Shown piece by piece: positions 22,271-30,835 of a stretch of 32,615 bases of DNA. How positions within the stretch are numbered: the stretch's first letter is position 1; every line of letters starts with the position of its first letter. The notes below the pieces were generated by a model. That model saw only the letters and a list, made by a program, of their open reading frames with translations, was not told where the DNA came from and did no database searches. Position numbers and translations under genes: made by a program. The stretch is from NCBI GenBank assembly GCA_943787435.1, contig CALSMK010000030.1, positions 1 to 32,615 on the forward strand. The letters are read 5' to 3'. This DNA is from an uncultured Flavobacteriales bacterium (lineage in GTDB: Bacteria; Bacteroidota; Bacteroidia; Flavobacteriales_D; Sanyastnellaceae).

Positions 22271-23014
22271 ATGACAATGGAAAAGAGTCAGCCTGTGATT
22301 GTGGTGCTCTCAGGCGCTGGAATCAGCCGGGAGAGCGGGCTCCAGACTTTTAGAGATGGAGATGGCCTTTGGGAGGGGCACGACGTCATGCAAGTGGCCA
22401 CCCCAGAAGCGTGGGCTGAAAATCCAGCACTCGTCCTTGAATTCTACAACCAGAGAAGGCGGCAGCTCGATCAAGTCCAGCCCCATGCGGCTCACCGTGT
22501 GCTGGCGGATTTGGAAGGCTCATTCGATGTCCGAATCGTGACTCAAAACGTGGATGACTTACACGAACGGAGCGGCAGCAGTCAGGTCCTTCACCTGCAC
22601 GGAGAATTGCGTTTGGTTCGTCCAGAAGACGATCCAGGACTCCAGGATGAACGGTTGATTCGTGTGGGTGAAGCTGAATGTCGTGGCCCGGATGTGGTGC
22701 TTGGCGATGTGGATGAACGCGGAGTGCAGTTGCGTCCGCATGTGGTTTGGTTCGGGGAACCAGTGCCCATGATGGAACGCGCATCTGAAACCGTGGCTCA
22801 AGCCGATGAATTGTTGGTTGTGGGGACGTCCATGCAGGTATACCCCGCCGCAGGTCTGGTGAATGATGCCCAGCGCGGATGCCGCATTTCCATGGTCAAC
22901 CCTGATCCTGAATCGGCCAAAGGACACCGCTACAATTTGGATCAGTTTTATTGCGCTCCTGCTTCAGAAGGTGTGTCGATGTGGTCCTCTGAATTGAGGC
23001 GCCGTTGGCGTTAG
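22271..23014 (+). CDS. class III sirtuin, NAD-dependent deacylase (SIRT5/CobB-like)
   Basis: A 247-aa Sir2 enzyme. The start at ATG 22271 gives the normal N-terminus just before VIVVLSGAGISRESGLQTFR; the frame is open further upstream without family-like sequence. Motifs are GAGIS (15-19), TQNVDDLH (91-98, nicotinamide/NAD pocket), the catalytic His110 in HLHGEL, WFGEPVP and VGTSMQVYPAA. Tyr59 and Arg62 (FYNQRR) are the pair that, in SIRT5 and CobB, bind the acidic tail of succinyl- or malonyl-lysine, so desuccinylation is likely. The four zinc cysteines of most sirtuins are missing; the corresponding region reads GEAECRGPDVVLGDVDERG. Zinc-less variants are known in this group as I recall it. 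Confidence 0.92.
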   Translation: MTMEKSQPVIVVLSGAGISRESGLQTFRDGDGLWEGHDVMQVATPEAWAENPALVLEFYNQRRRQLDQVQPHAAHRVLADLEGSFDVRIVTQNVDDLHERSGSSQVLHLHGELRLVRPEDDPGLQDERLIRVGEAECRGPDVVLGDVDERGVQLRPHVVWFGEPVPMMERASETVAQADELLVVGTSMQVYPAAGLVNDAQRGCRISMVNPDPESAKGHRYNLDQFYCAPASEGVSMWSSELRRRWR

Positions 23015-23038
23015 ATGAGGGGCGAAACCGCCTTGGGA

Positions 23039-23435
23039 TTACATTTTGGCCACTTGAGCCATCCATACTTCACCTCTTAGAAAGCAGGTTTTGGGCTTTT
23101 CATCCTGAGCATTTTCATTGTCAATCACGGTTGACTGCGAGGTGCTGGTGTCAGGTTTGCAGTAGGACAATTCGCAACTATGTGAACGGTGGCTGATTCT
23201 TCGCAGAATTAAAGCACTTTTGGCATGAACAGAGGCAATTGGCTCGTTCAAAAATGAATCTGCATGACTGACTTCCATCATTTTACTGGCCTTCAAGCAC
23301 CTGAATTTCAATGCCCTCTCAAAGCTCTGCCCAGCAATCAAATGTTTGGGGTGTTCCGTGTGCAGCAATGGTCAGAACAGAACACATGGCCAAGAACAGA
23401 GCTGCGAATCGCAAAGTAGAGTTGCAGTCAATCAT
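23039..23435 (-). CDS. possible small secreted protein, frameshifted
   Basis: In the 23015-23503 gap, ATG 23435 opens a typical signal peptide (LRFAALFLAMCSVLTIAAHG) but meets a stop at 23319-23321. The frame one base over is open from 23368 to 23039 and ends close to, and facing, the sirtuin stop (23014). A single indel around 23320-23360 would give a secreted protein of about 130 aa with several Cys. The tail (KPKTCFLRGEVWMAQVAKM) has no motif I know. Alternatively, both frames are chance. Confidence 0.3.
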
Positions 23436-23452
23436 CGAATGGAAGTTCAATC

Positions 23453-23480
23453 AAAAGGCCCGCTGTTGGGCGGGCCTTTT
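23453..23480 (-). terminator. intrinsic terminator, potentially bidirectional
   Basis: The perfect 11-bp stem AAAAGGCCCGC/GCGGGCCTTTT has a 6-nt loop. It lies 24 bp beyond the corrected stop of the cupredoxin/T9SS protein gene. The A and T flanks allow termination in either direction. Confidence 0.8.
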
Positions 23481-23503
23481 GGAATGATATAAAACGGGAC
23501 GCT

Positions 23504-25406
23504 TTAGCGCTGTATGGCCAGGCGCTGTGGGGCATACCCACGGGGCCCTGCAAGGTAGAGGCCTGGTAGCAGCGCTGAGACATCCATGACTTGGCTTCCG
23601 GGTTGCAACGTTGCCGTATGTACGCGGCGTCCCATTCAGGTCGAACACTTCGAAGGGGGTGGTCTCGCCCCCCCAGACCACGCGAAGCTCAGAAGCTGCG
23701 GGGTTGGGCATGAGCTGCCACTGTGCATTGGACGGGTCGTCAATGCCACCGAGGACCGTCACCACAATGCACGATTCGATTTCGCATCCGTCGGCATTTT
23801 CGGCTTCGACGCAGACTTCGCAATCGCCTGTTTCTGGGCCGACCAGCGTGGCGGTATTGCCATCTACAATCAACTCGCCGCATTCAGAATCCCACTCCAA
23901 AGTCAGGCCCTCACCGGGCGTAGCGACGAAGGTGAGGCTGTCCAGTTCGCTCATCGTGACCAGTCCGGTATCGCCGGCTGCAGTGGCCAAATCCCCCAAC
24001 TCGATGTAGGTGCAAGCATCTGACACAAAGGGGTGAGAGCAAGCGTCGAAGTTGCAGGCATCGGGGTCGGGACAACCGATGGGGAAGCTGCTTTCCGGGG
24101 CCACGAAGGATCCGTAGAGATCTACAGTGAAGCCCATGCCATCCCAGTTCAAATCAGTGTCGCCGATGACCAATGAGTTGTAGTTCATTACAGTGTCACA
24201 AACACTCACGGATACGGTCGCGATGTCTTGGGCGGCGATTTCAAACCCGTTTTCTACCAGGAAGCCCTCCACATCAGGAAAAAGAACGAAGAAGAGGGGG
24301 CCGCCAGTGCTGTCTTGTGTCAAGGGCACGGGCAAGGAATAGGCGCCAGGATATCCACTTTCACAATCTTCATCGTCGACCAACCCAATGAAGTCATTCT
24401 CGCCCAGGGTAAAGAGATTGGTGTCGAAGTAATTGCAGTCGGTGTTGCCAACAGAGGTGCTGTCGTAGTTGCAGGCCAATGGGTCGTCACATGCGACTGC
24501 GAGATACTCACACAGGGAATTGTCAGGGTTGACGCAAGGGTCGTAATTGAGGGCGTCGGGATCGCCGCAGCCGTCTTCGAGGGTGCTGACCGGCGCCAAG
24601 TTCAGCCCGAGGTCTCCCAGTGACCAGGACTGTCCATTCCATTCAGATTCGATGGTATTGAGTCCAGCGATGCCGGTCATCGTGTTGCCACAGAACGAGA
24701 AGGTGGCTTGCTCGAGTGCGGAGAGCAAGAGGATGGCTTGCAATGAAGTCAGAAGTCCGTCGTCGACCGCTCCGTTGATGTAGGCTTCAAGGTCGGCGTC
24801 GACCACGACAGTCACGGGTTGGCCTTCTTCCGAAATGACCGTAGTGATGGTGCCGACTGCGGGCTGGATGTCGCAACCCAAGCCTGGATCCAAGGCGGTG
24901 ATGGGGACCAACCAGAACCCACTGCTGAAATCGAAGGTGCCGTCGTTGTATTGGCAGTCGACGTCGCTGGTGGCGGTGCTGTCAAAATTGCAGGCCAGGT
25001 CGTCGTTGCAGCCGGTCGCTGCAGCTTCCACGGTGATGGAGCCGACCATGCCGTTGGTCGCATGGCTGCCTATGCTGCAATCGTAATTGTAGGTGCCGGC
25101 AACCGTGAAAATGTGGGTGCCAATGCAGACGTCCATGCCGCTGGCGTTGACGGCGCCTAGTGAAAAGGCTTCTGGATTGTCAAAGGATTCACCGCTCAAG
25201 ACGCTCACATTTCCGTTCACATCGTGAAAACCGCCTTCATTGATAAAGGCCACCGATTCGCCCTCGTTGATGGTCAGGTCTTGCGGGGAGAAATAAAAGC
25301 TGCCGGCAAGCACGGTATGGTCTGCCCCATCGCAGGGACTTTGGGCAGCGAGGTTAAAGGTCAGCAGAAGACCGAACAGCCCTGTAAAAATAGAGGAGGT
25401 GCGCAT
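23504..25406 (-). CDS. secreted cupredoxin-domain protein with T9SS sorting domain, one frameshift
   Basis: About 634 aa. A signal peptide (residues 1-21) is followed by a plastocyanin-like domain (about 25-128) with a full type-1 copper set: His61 in GGFHDV, Cys110 in YDCSIGSH, His115, and Met120 in NGMVG. Four Asp/Cys-rich repeats of the form G-C-x-D-P-x-A-C-N-Y/F-D follow, spread along the chain (near residues 133, 280, 310 and 445). The C-terminus has the T9SS type A pattern: LMPNPAASELRVVWGG, then, after one frame change near 23630, QVMDVSALLPGLYLA and QRLAIQR with the stop at 23504. The uncorrected frame runs on to 23451 and loses the sorting signal. The protein is probably surface-anchored or secreted. 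Electron transfer or copper binding is plausible but unproven. Confidence 0.82.
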
Positions 25407-25605
25407 GTTGAGAAAGAGTGAAATGCCACCACCAAGTTGGCCTGAACCGCATCCATTGCCACGCGGGTGACGCTGAGTTGTTGCGCCTCCGGTGTGGAAT
25501 GCTCGATTTCAAGCACGGATTACAAGAAAGGTGACATGAGCGGTGAGCTGAAATGCGGGCCGGCAGTTGGCGCCGCAAGGGGCTTCATTCGCAAGGCCTT
25601 GGCGG

Positions 25606-27132
25606 TTACTTCGTCTGGTCGGTCACCACCTTGTAAGTGGGGTCTTCGAAGTGGTTGACTTCGATGATGGCGTCTGCGCGGTCGAGCAAACGTCGACAGT
25701 CGGCGGACAGGTGACGCAAGTGGACCTTTTTGCCATTTGCTGCATAGCGAGCCGTCACTTTATTGAGGGCCTCAATCGCGCTCATGTCGGACACCTTGGA
25801 CTCCGCAAAGTCGAGCACCACATGATCCGGGTCTCCTTGAACGTCGAACTTCTCCTGAAAGACGGTGGTGGAGCCAAAGAAGAGCGGGCCAAAGAGCTGG
25901 TAATGCTTCCAACCATTTTCATCGATGTGCTTTCGCGCCCGGATGCGGATGGCGTTGTCCCAAGCAAAAATCAAGGCTGCCACCACCACGCCAATGAGCA
26001 CGGCCAAGGCCAGGTTGTGCAACACCGCAGTGATGCCCGTCACCAAGACCATAATGATCACATCTGAGGTGGGCATCCTCCGGAAGGTGCGCAATGAAGC
26101 CCACTCAAATGTTCCAATGGCGACCATGATCATGAGTCCGGTGAGTGCGGCCATGGGCAGCTTCTCGATCAATGGGGCACCAAACAAAATGAACACCAGG
26201 AGCATGACTGCCGCTACGATTCCGCTCAGGCGAGCACGCGCGCCAGAACTGACGTTGATGAGAGATTGACCAATCATGGCACATCCCCCCATGCCGCTGA
26301 AGAGTCCGCTCAGGACATTGGCCGCCCCTTGGGCCACGCATTCGCGGTTGCCTTGGCCTCGGGTCTCGGTGATTTCGTCCAGGATGTTCAAGGTCAGCAA
26401 GCTCTCGACCAAGCCGACACCAGCCACGATGGCGGCGTAAGGTGCGATCAAGACCAGGGTCGCAAGTGTGAATGGGATTTGCGGAATGTGGAAAGGAGGG
26501 AAGCCGCCTTGAATGCTGGCCAAGTCTCCCACAGTTTTGGTGTCAATGCCCATGACGGCCACGATGCCAAACACCACAAGGATGGCCGTCAAGCCGCCGG
26601 GAATGGCCTTGGTGATCTTGGGCAGAAAGGCGATGATGGCCATCGCCACCAGCACCAGTGCGCCAAAGACCGCGAGGTCGGTTCCGGCCAGCCAGTGGCC
26701 CTCATCGGTTTGGAACTGGGCGATTTGACTTCCTCCAATGATGATGGCCAAGCCATTCACAAACCCAAAGATGACGGGCTGTGGAACCAGTCGCATGAGC
26801 TTACCCAGTTTCATAAAGCCAGCAGCGCCTTGCAAGAGACCGGCCAGGATCACTGTCGCAAAAATGTATTCTGGTCCATGCGAAAGGGCCAGTTCGGCCA
26901 AAACCACCGCGATGGCTCCGGTTGCGCCGCTGATCATGCCGGGCCGTCCTCCCAAAACGCTGGCCACGAGTCCCACCACAAAAGCGGCGTACAGACCAGT
27001 GAGTGGGCTTAGCCCCGCAATCAAAGCAAAGGCCACAGCCTCTGGAATGAGCGCCATGGCGACGGTCAAGCCGCTCAGGATCTCGAGGCGGTAGTCGACG
27101 GTCTGTCGGAAATTGAAGAGGGCAATCCGCAT
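25606..27132 (-). CDS. SulP/SLC26 family anion transporter with STAS domain
   Basis: A 508-aa intact inner-membrane protein. The SulP transport domain (about 1-385) shows LSGLTVAMALIPEAVAFALI, SPLTGLYAAFVVGLV, then GATGAIAVVLAEL and GLFSGMGGCAMIGQSLINV. A C-terminal STAS domain (about 415-500) contains VVLDFAESKVSDMSAIEAL. Members carry sulfate, bicarbonate or dicarboxylates; the substrate cannot be told from this sequence, and no sulfate-assimilation or carbonic anhydrase gene is adjacent. A 199-bp gap separates it from the secreted-protein gene downstream. Confidence 0.93.
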   Translation of the reverse strand: MRIALFNFRQTVDYRLEILSGLTVAMALIPEAVAFALIAGLSPLTGLYAAFVVGLVASVLGGRPGMISGATGAIAVVLAELALSHGPEYIFATVILAGLLQGAAGFMKLGKLMRLVPQPVIFGFVNGLAIIIGGSQIAQFQTDEGHWLAGTDLAVFGALVLVAMAIIAFLPKITKAIPGGLTAILVVFGIVAVMGIDTKTVGDLASIQGGFPPFHIPQIPFTLATLVLIAPYAAIVAGVGLVESLLTLNILDEITETRGQGNRECVAQGAANVLSGLFSGMGGCAMIGQSLINVSSGARARLSGIVAAVMLLVFILFGAPLIEKLPMAALTGLMIMVAIGTFEWASLRTFRRMPTSDVIIMVLVTGITAVLHNLALAVLIGVVVAALIFAWDNAIRIRARKHIDENGWKHYQLFGPLFFGSTTVFQEKFDVQGDPDHVVLDFAESKVSDMSAIEALNKVTARYAANGKKVHLRHLSADCRRLLDRADAIIEVNHFEDPTYKVVTDQTK

Positions 27133-27242
27133 GATGGGTGACGCTGGAAAAAGGGCGCGAAGCTACTGCCGACAATGCGTCTGTCATGCATTCGTTACAT
27201 GATGCTTGTGTAAAGTGTGCAGGCGTTCGGTGAGACAGGGCA

Positions 27243-27266
27243 GACGGGCGACGCTTTTGACCCGTC
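27243..27266. promoter_or_regulatory. inverted repeat upstream of the SulP gene
   Basis: GACGGG (27243-27248) and CCCGTC (27261-27266) form a 6-bp stem with a 12-nt loop in the 167-bp gap between trmL and the SulP gene. There is no T-run, so it may be a weak hairpin in the leader or chance. Confidence 0.2.
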
Positions 27267-27299
27267 CCCTTGTCTCCGCATCAGCCAGTTCACCTGAAC

Positions 27300-27767
27300 C
27301 TACGATCCACTCGAATGGTGCAGGCTGCGCAGGCCGTCGTACACAATGATGCTCACCGCGTTGGCCAGGTTCAAGCTGCGGATGTGCTCACTGAACATGG
27401 GGATGCGGTACAGATCGTTGGCATGTGCGGCCACGAGGTCGTCTGGCAGCCCCACCGATTCGCGCCCAAAGACCAAGAACATGTCATCGCGGTAGTCGAT
27501 GTCGTAATGGGGCTTTGTGGCCTTGCTGGACAAAAACGCGAAGTGTGCGTTGGCGTGCAGCTCCATGAATGCCGCCAGGCTCTCGTAGGTGCGCACATCC
27601 AAGTGCTGCCAATAGTCCAGTCCAGCGCGCTTAAGTCGGGAGTCGGTGATCTCAAATCCAAAGGGCTTGATCAAATGAAGGGTTGATCCCGATGCCAGGC
27701 TCAGCCGGCCAATGTTCCCGGTATTGGTGGGGATTTCAGGGGCGACGAGTACAATGTTGAATCCCAT
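27300..27767 (-). CDS. trmL: tRNA (cytidine(34)-2'-O)-methyltransferase TrmL
   Basis: A 155-aa SPOUT methyltransferase. It methylates the 2'-OH of the wobble base (C34 or cmnm5U34) in tRNA-Leu isoacceptors using S-adenosylmethionine. Motif 1 is NIVLVAPEIPTNTGNIGRL at residues 4-22, motif 2 is FLVFGRESVGLP (about 96-107), and motif 3 is RSLNLANAVSIIVYDGLRS near the C-terminus, forming the trefoil knot. The length equals that of typical TrmL proteins. The gene is divergent from the VWA gene. Confidence 0.95.
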   Translation of the reverse strand: MGFNIVLVAPEIPTNTGNIGRLSLASGSTLHLIKPFGFEITDSRLKRAGLDYWQHLDVRTYESLAAFMELHANAHFAFLSSKATKPHYDIDYRDDMFLVFGRESVGLPDDLVAAHANDLYRIPMFSEHIRSLNLANAVSIIVYDGLRSLHHSSGS

Positions 27768-27808
27768 GGGATGGACGGCTTAGTGATGGCTTCCCTGCCC
27801 GGAAGATA

Positions 27809-27834
27809 GGAACCTACCCGATGGGATGGGTTCC
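27809..27834. promoter_or_regulatory. inverted repeat between trmL and the VWA gene
   Basis: GGAACC and GGTTCC arms enclose CCCGATGGG, giving an interrupted hairpin in the 177-bp divergent region. It could be an operator or a leader structure. Confidence 0.25.
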
Positions 27835-27944
27835 AATGCGTCAAGGTTGACGAGGCACGCCGATGCCGTCATGATGGGGGCATGTTTGCCGGGTTGCGGT
27901 CCCAAAGTGGGGCTGCATTCATTCACCTCAATCCCCCCAATCTC

Positions 27945-28547
27945 ATGAAGCAAGTCCACTTGCATCACATTCTCCTCGACGCTTCTGGCAGCATGCAAAA
28001 CTGCCATCAGCTCACCGTGTCCACCCTCAACGAGCAAGTCGCATCCTTGCGAGAGGTCCAAAAACTGCACCCCGATCAGGAGGTCAAATTCTCGATTTCG
28101 GACTTCAGTAACGATTACCGCATGTGGTTTGGCCCCAAGCCCATTGCGGAAATCCGAGAAATCACGGAAGAGAATTACCAATTGAGGGGCACGACGGCCC
28201 TGTACGATGGCCTCGGAACCCTCATTGCCCGAACGATTGACCACGTGGGTGAAGACGCACCATCCAAGGGCACGTCGATCACCATCATGGTGCTCACAGA
28301 TGGCTATGAAAATGCCAGTCGATTTTATTCCGCAGGAGCGTTGAAAATGTTGATGGATAAGTTAACAGAAAAAGGGTGGGAATTTCGGTTTATGGGAGCG
28401 GACATTGACCCGCTTGAAGTTGGGCGTCACTTGGGTATAGATGCCAGTAGATCTAGGCGTTTTAGTAAGGACAGGCTCGGAGATTCAGTGGCGTATATGA
28501 GCCAAGAGGTGTCTTATGCTGTGGCAGAGAAAAAAAGACGATTTTAA
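27945..28547 (+). CDS. von Willebrand factor type A domain protein
   Basis: A 200-aa protein consisting of a single VWA domain. The start at ATG 27945 (MKQVHLHHILLDASGSM) is preferred over 27882. The metal-ion-dependent adhesion site is complete: DASGS (12-16), the Thr in LRGTTALYDG, and the Asp in MVLTDGYENAS. There is no signal peptide or membrane helix, so it is probably cytosolic. The tail is rich in Lys and Arg (SRRFSKDRLGD; EKKRRF). Cytosolic VWA proteins often work with AAA+ ATPases, metal chelatases or defence modules, but none is adjacent. The next gene, 62 bp downstream on the same strand, is a putative zinc/winged-helix protein. Confidence 0.85.
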   Translation: MKQVHLHHILLDASGSMQNCHQLTVSTLNEQVASLREVQKLHPDQEVKFSISDFSNDYRMWFGPKPIAEIREITEENYQLRGTTALYDGLGTLIARTIDHVGEDAPSKGTSITIMVLTDGYENASRFYSAGALKMLMDKLTEKGWEFRFMGADIDPLEVGRHLGIDASRSRRFSKDRLGDSVAYMSQEVSYAVAEKKRRF

Positions 28548-28609
28548 TGGCCTTTTGAAGCAACCTTTTTCGTTTTTGAGAGTTATATTATAGGAACACC
28601 AAACTGCCA

Positions 28610-29708
28610 TTGGAAGCATTCATTTACCGGACGCTCGACGTCGAAGAAGATTCATATACAGCGTTGCTGGAGGGGGCCAATGGTCCGCTCCGGCACCTGC
28701 GCTTCTCAGAGGGCCCCTTGGTGTCCCAAGAGACCGTGACCCAATGGGCCCATGAGGCGTGCAATGGCGACGGGGAATTAGAAACGCAAGACATATTCCA
28801 AGTCCTGGAGCGAATTCGAAAAAAGGCCGATTTTCCCCCAGATGCTGTGATTGTTCTGTTGTCGCGCATTCGACATGCCGGAAACTGGTTCAGCTTGGGT
28901 GAAGGCAACAGCCATTACATGCACGCAGACGATTGGAACCTGTTTACGGCCACGTCTTTCCGGTTGCCTGTGACGTTTCTTGCTCGCGAGCAACATCATC
29001 ATGCGTGGCATGTTCGACACCTTGGAAGAACTGGCTTATCGGGCGCATCAGGAACCCCGTGGTTGCCTTTTGGACATGTGCGAGGAGAAGAAAGACATCA
29101 GTTTGAAGATGCGAACCGCGGATGCTTGTCCGGAATGCATGGCCCGGATTCGAAGCCGTGTCAAGTCAGGGCACATGGACGCCAAAGTGGCCATTGATTG
29201 TTTTCGGCTCATGGACATGGTCAGGCGGGATTTGATGTACCGCCGCCGCTGGCGCTTGGACGTTCAGCCCGGGGCATTGAGAATCTCTGGATACGCGCAA
29301 CAAGTCGACCTGCCGGGCAAGCGGGTCGCATTGTCGCCCATCCAACGCGCCTTGTATCAGTTTTTCTTGCTGCATCCCGAAGGAGTCCGCTTGGTGGACT
29401 TGAGGGACGCCGCCAACATGGAGCAGGTGATGGCGTTGTATTTCCCCATTGCAACGGTCGGAAACATGGCCACGCAGGAGGCCACCATTCGGGGCGTTTT
29501 GTTGGATGTAGAAGGCAAGTTGCAGCAGCACTTGTCTCGAATTCGTCGGGCTTTCCGTCAGGCACTCGGCATGGACGAAGCGGAGATGTATGTGGTCAAT
29601 GGGACCCCTGGGGAGAGGTACCGGATTGCTTTGGATCGCCAATATCTACTGTGGGCCGACCGTGAAGGTGGCCAAGTGGACTGTGGCTCAATGTCCAATC
29701 CCACCTAA
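28610..29708 (+). CDS. Cys-cluster and winged-helix-like protein of unknown function, one frameshift
   Basis: About 365 aa after joining two frames near 28975 (RLPVTF continues as LLASNIIMRGMFDTLEE). The start appears to be TTG 28610; no ATG precedes it in frame. The first 120 aa are acidic and globular. The middle contains a probable zinc site, with Cys residues in RGCLLDMCEEKKD and TADACPECMARI. The last 140 aa look like a winged helix-turn-helix region (SPIQRALYQFFLLHPEGV; RRAFRQALGMDEAEMYVVNG). I do not recognise a named family. It follows the VWA gene by 62 bp. A regulator or adaptor role is only inference. Confidence 0.65.
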
Positions 29709-29829
29709 CGAGAGGGGGGAGCAATCCCCAAGTTGGATCGAGCGCACCTGCGGCCTACTGAAGGTCGGGGCCAAGCGCCTTGTGTAATTCCCTTTTCATT
29801 CTCCTCCTCACCCTCAATCCCCTTTTGCA

Positions 29830-30696
29830 TTGAAGCAACTCATCATCACCCGTTCCACAACCGATCGCTCAGACGCATCCCTCAATCTTTACCTCGCTGA
29901 AATCAGCCGAATCCCCATGATCACCGCTCAAGAAGAAGCAGAGCTCGCCTGCTTGATTCATAAGGGCGACAAACAAGCCTTGGACCGCCTTGTCAAAGCC
30001 AACCTTCGCTTTGTGGTGTCCGTGGCCAAGAAGTACCAGCACATTGGACTGCCGTTGGTGGACCTGGTCAATGAGGGCAACCTGGGGCTCATGAAAGCCG
30101 CCCAAAAGTTTGACCACACCAAAGGCTTCAAATTCATCTCCTATGCCGTGTGGTGGATTCGCCAAAGCATTTTGGATGCGGTGGCCAAAACCGGGCGACT
30201 GGTTCGGCTTCCATCCAATCAGGTGGACACCCTTCTTAAAGTCAGGTCGGCCATGTCAGACCTCGAACAATTGTTGGAGCGCGAACCTGAAGAGCATGAA
30301 ATCTCTGAGCACTTGGATGTGGCGCTCACTGTGATTTGTCAGAGCCGAAAAAACGAGTTGAAGCCCAAGTCCATCGACGCTCCTGTGGGGGAAGGAGATC
30401 CGGGTTCAGCCTCATTGGGGGACCTGATGGTCAACACAGAAGTGGAGTCGCCTGATGCGCCATTGACACGCGGCGATTTAACCCTCGAGATTTCACGTGC
30501 CCTTTCCGCTTTGACGGTCAGGGAAGCCGATGTACTGAGGCTGTGTTTTGGGCTCAACGGGCATGCGATGAGCTTGGAAGAAATCAGCCAGAAATTGGAG
30601 GTCACCCGGGAACGGGTGCGGCAAATCAGGGACAAGGGCGTCCGGCAAATGGCCAGCCACTTGAACTTGGACGAAATGAGGGTGTATTTGAACTGA
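29830..30696 (+). CDS. RpoD/SigA-like sigma-70 factor
   Basis: A 288-aa sigma factor with regions 1.2 to 4 and no region 1.1, as in the Bacteroidota primary sigma. Region 1.2 is LNLYLAEISRIPMI (residues 19-32). Region 2 contains KANLRFVVSVAKKYQ, VNEGNLGLMKAAQKFD and GFKFISYAVWWIRQSI. Region 4.2 contains EEISQKLEVTRERVRQIRDK. The start is TTG at 29830, giving KQLIITRSTTDR, the family-like N-terminus. The sequence departs from the usual primary sigma in regions 3 and 4 (for example CQSRKNELKPKSIDAPVGEG), so this may be a second, paralogous RpoD-type factor. Confidence 0.9.
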   Translation: MKQLIITRSTTDRSDASLNLYLAEISRIPMITAQEEAELACLIHKGDKQALDRLVKANLRFVVSVAKKYQHIGLPLVDLVNEGNLGLMKAAQKFDHTKGFKFISYAVWWIRQSILDAVAKTGRLVRLPSNQVDTLLKVRSAMSDLEQLLEREPEEHEISEHLDVALTVICQSRKNELKPKSIDAPVGEGDPGSASLGDLMVNTEVESPDAPLTRGDLTLEISRALSALTVREADVLRLCFGLNGHAMSLEEISQKLEVTRERVRQIRDKGVRQMASHLNLDEMRVYLN

Positions 30697-30725
30697 TTTC
30701 ATTGTGAGTTTCACAAGGCATGGGA

Positions 30726-30743
30726 CGTGTCAAGGTTGACACG
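30726..30743. promoter_or_regulatory. perfect palindrome between the sigma factor and the cyclotransferase gene
   Basis: CGTGTCA-AGGT-TGACACG forms a 7-bp hairpin, or an operator with TGTCAA/TTGACA half-sites. A T-rich stretch (CCTTTTCGTTTTTG) follows about 8 bases later. It could be a weak terminator for the sigma gene or an operator for the downstream gene. Confidence 0.45.
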
Positions 30744-30835
30744 ATTGGGATTCCTTTTCGTTTTTGGGCAAGTTGAGGGTGTTCGATCGGACAGGTCTCT
30801 GTTTGTTATTCTCATCTTTTTTATCCTTCATCGTC

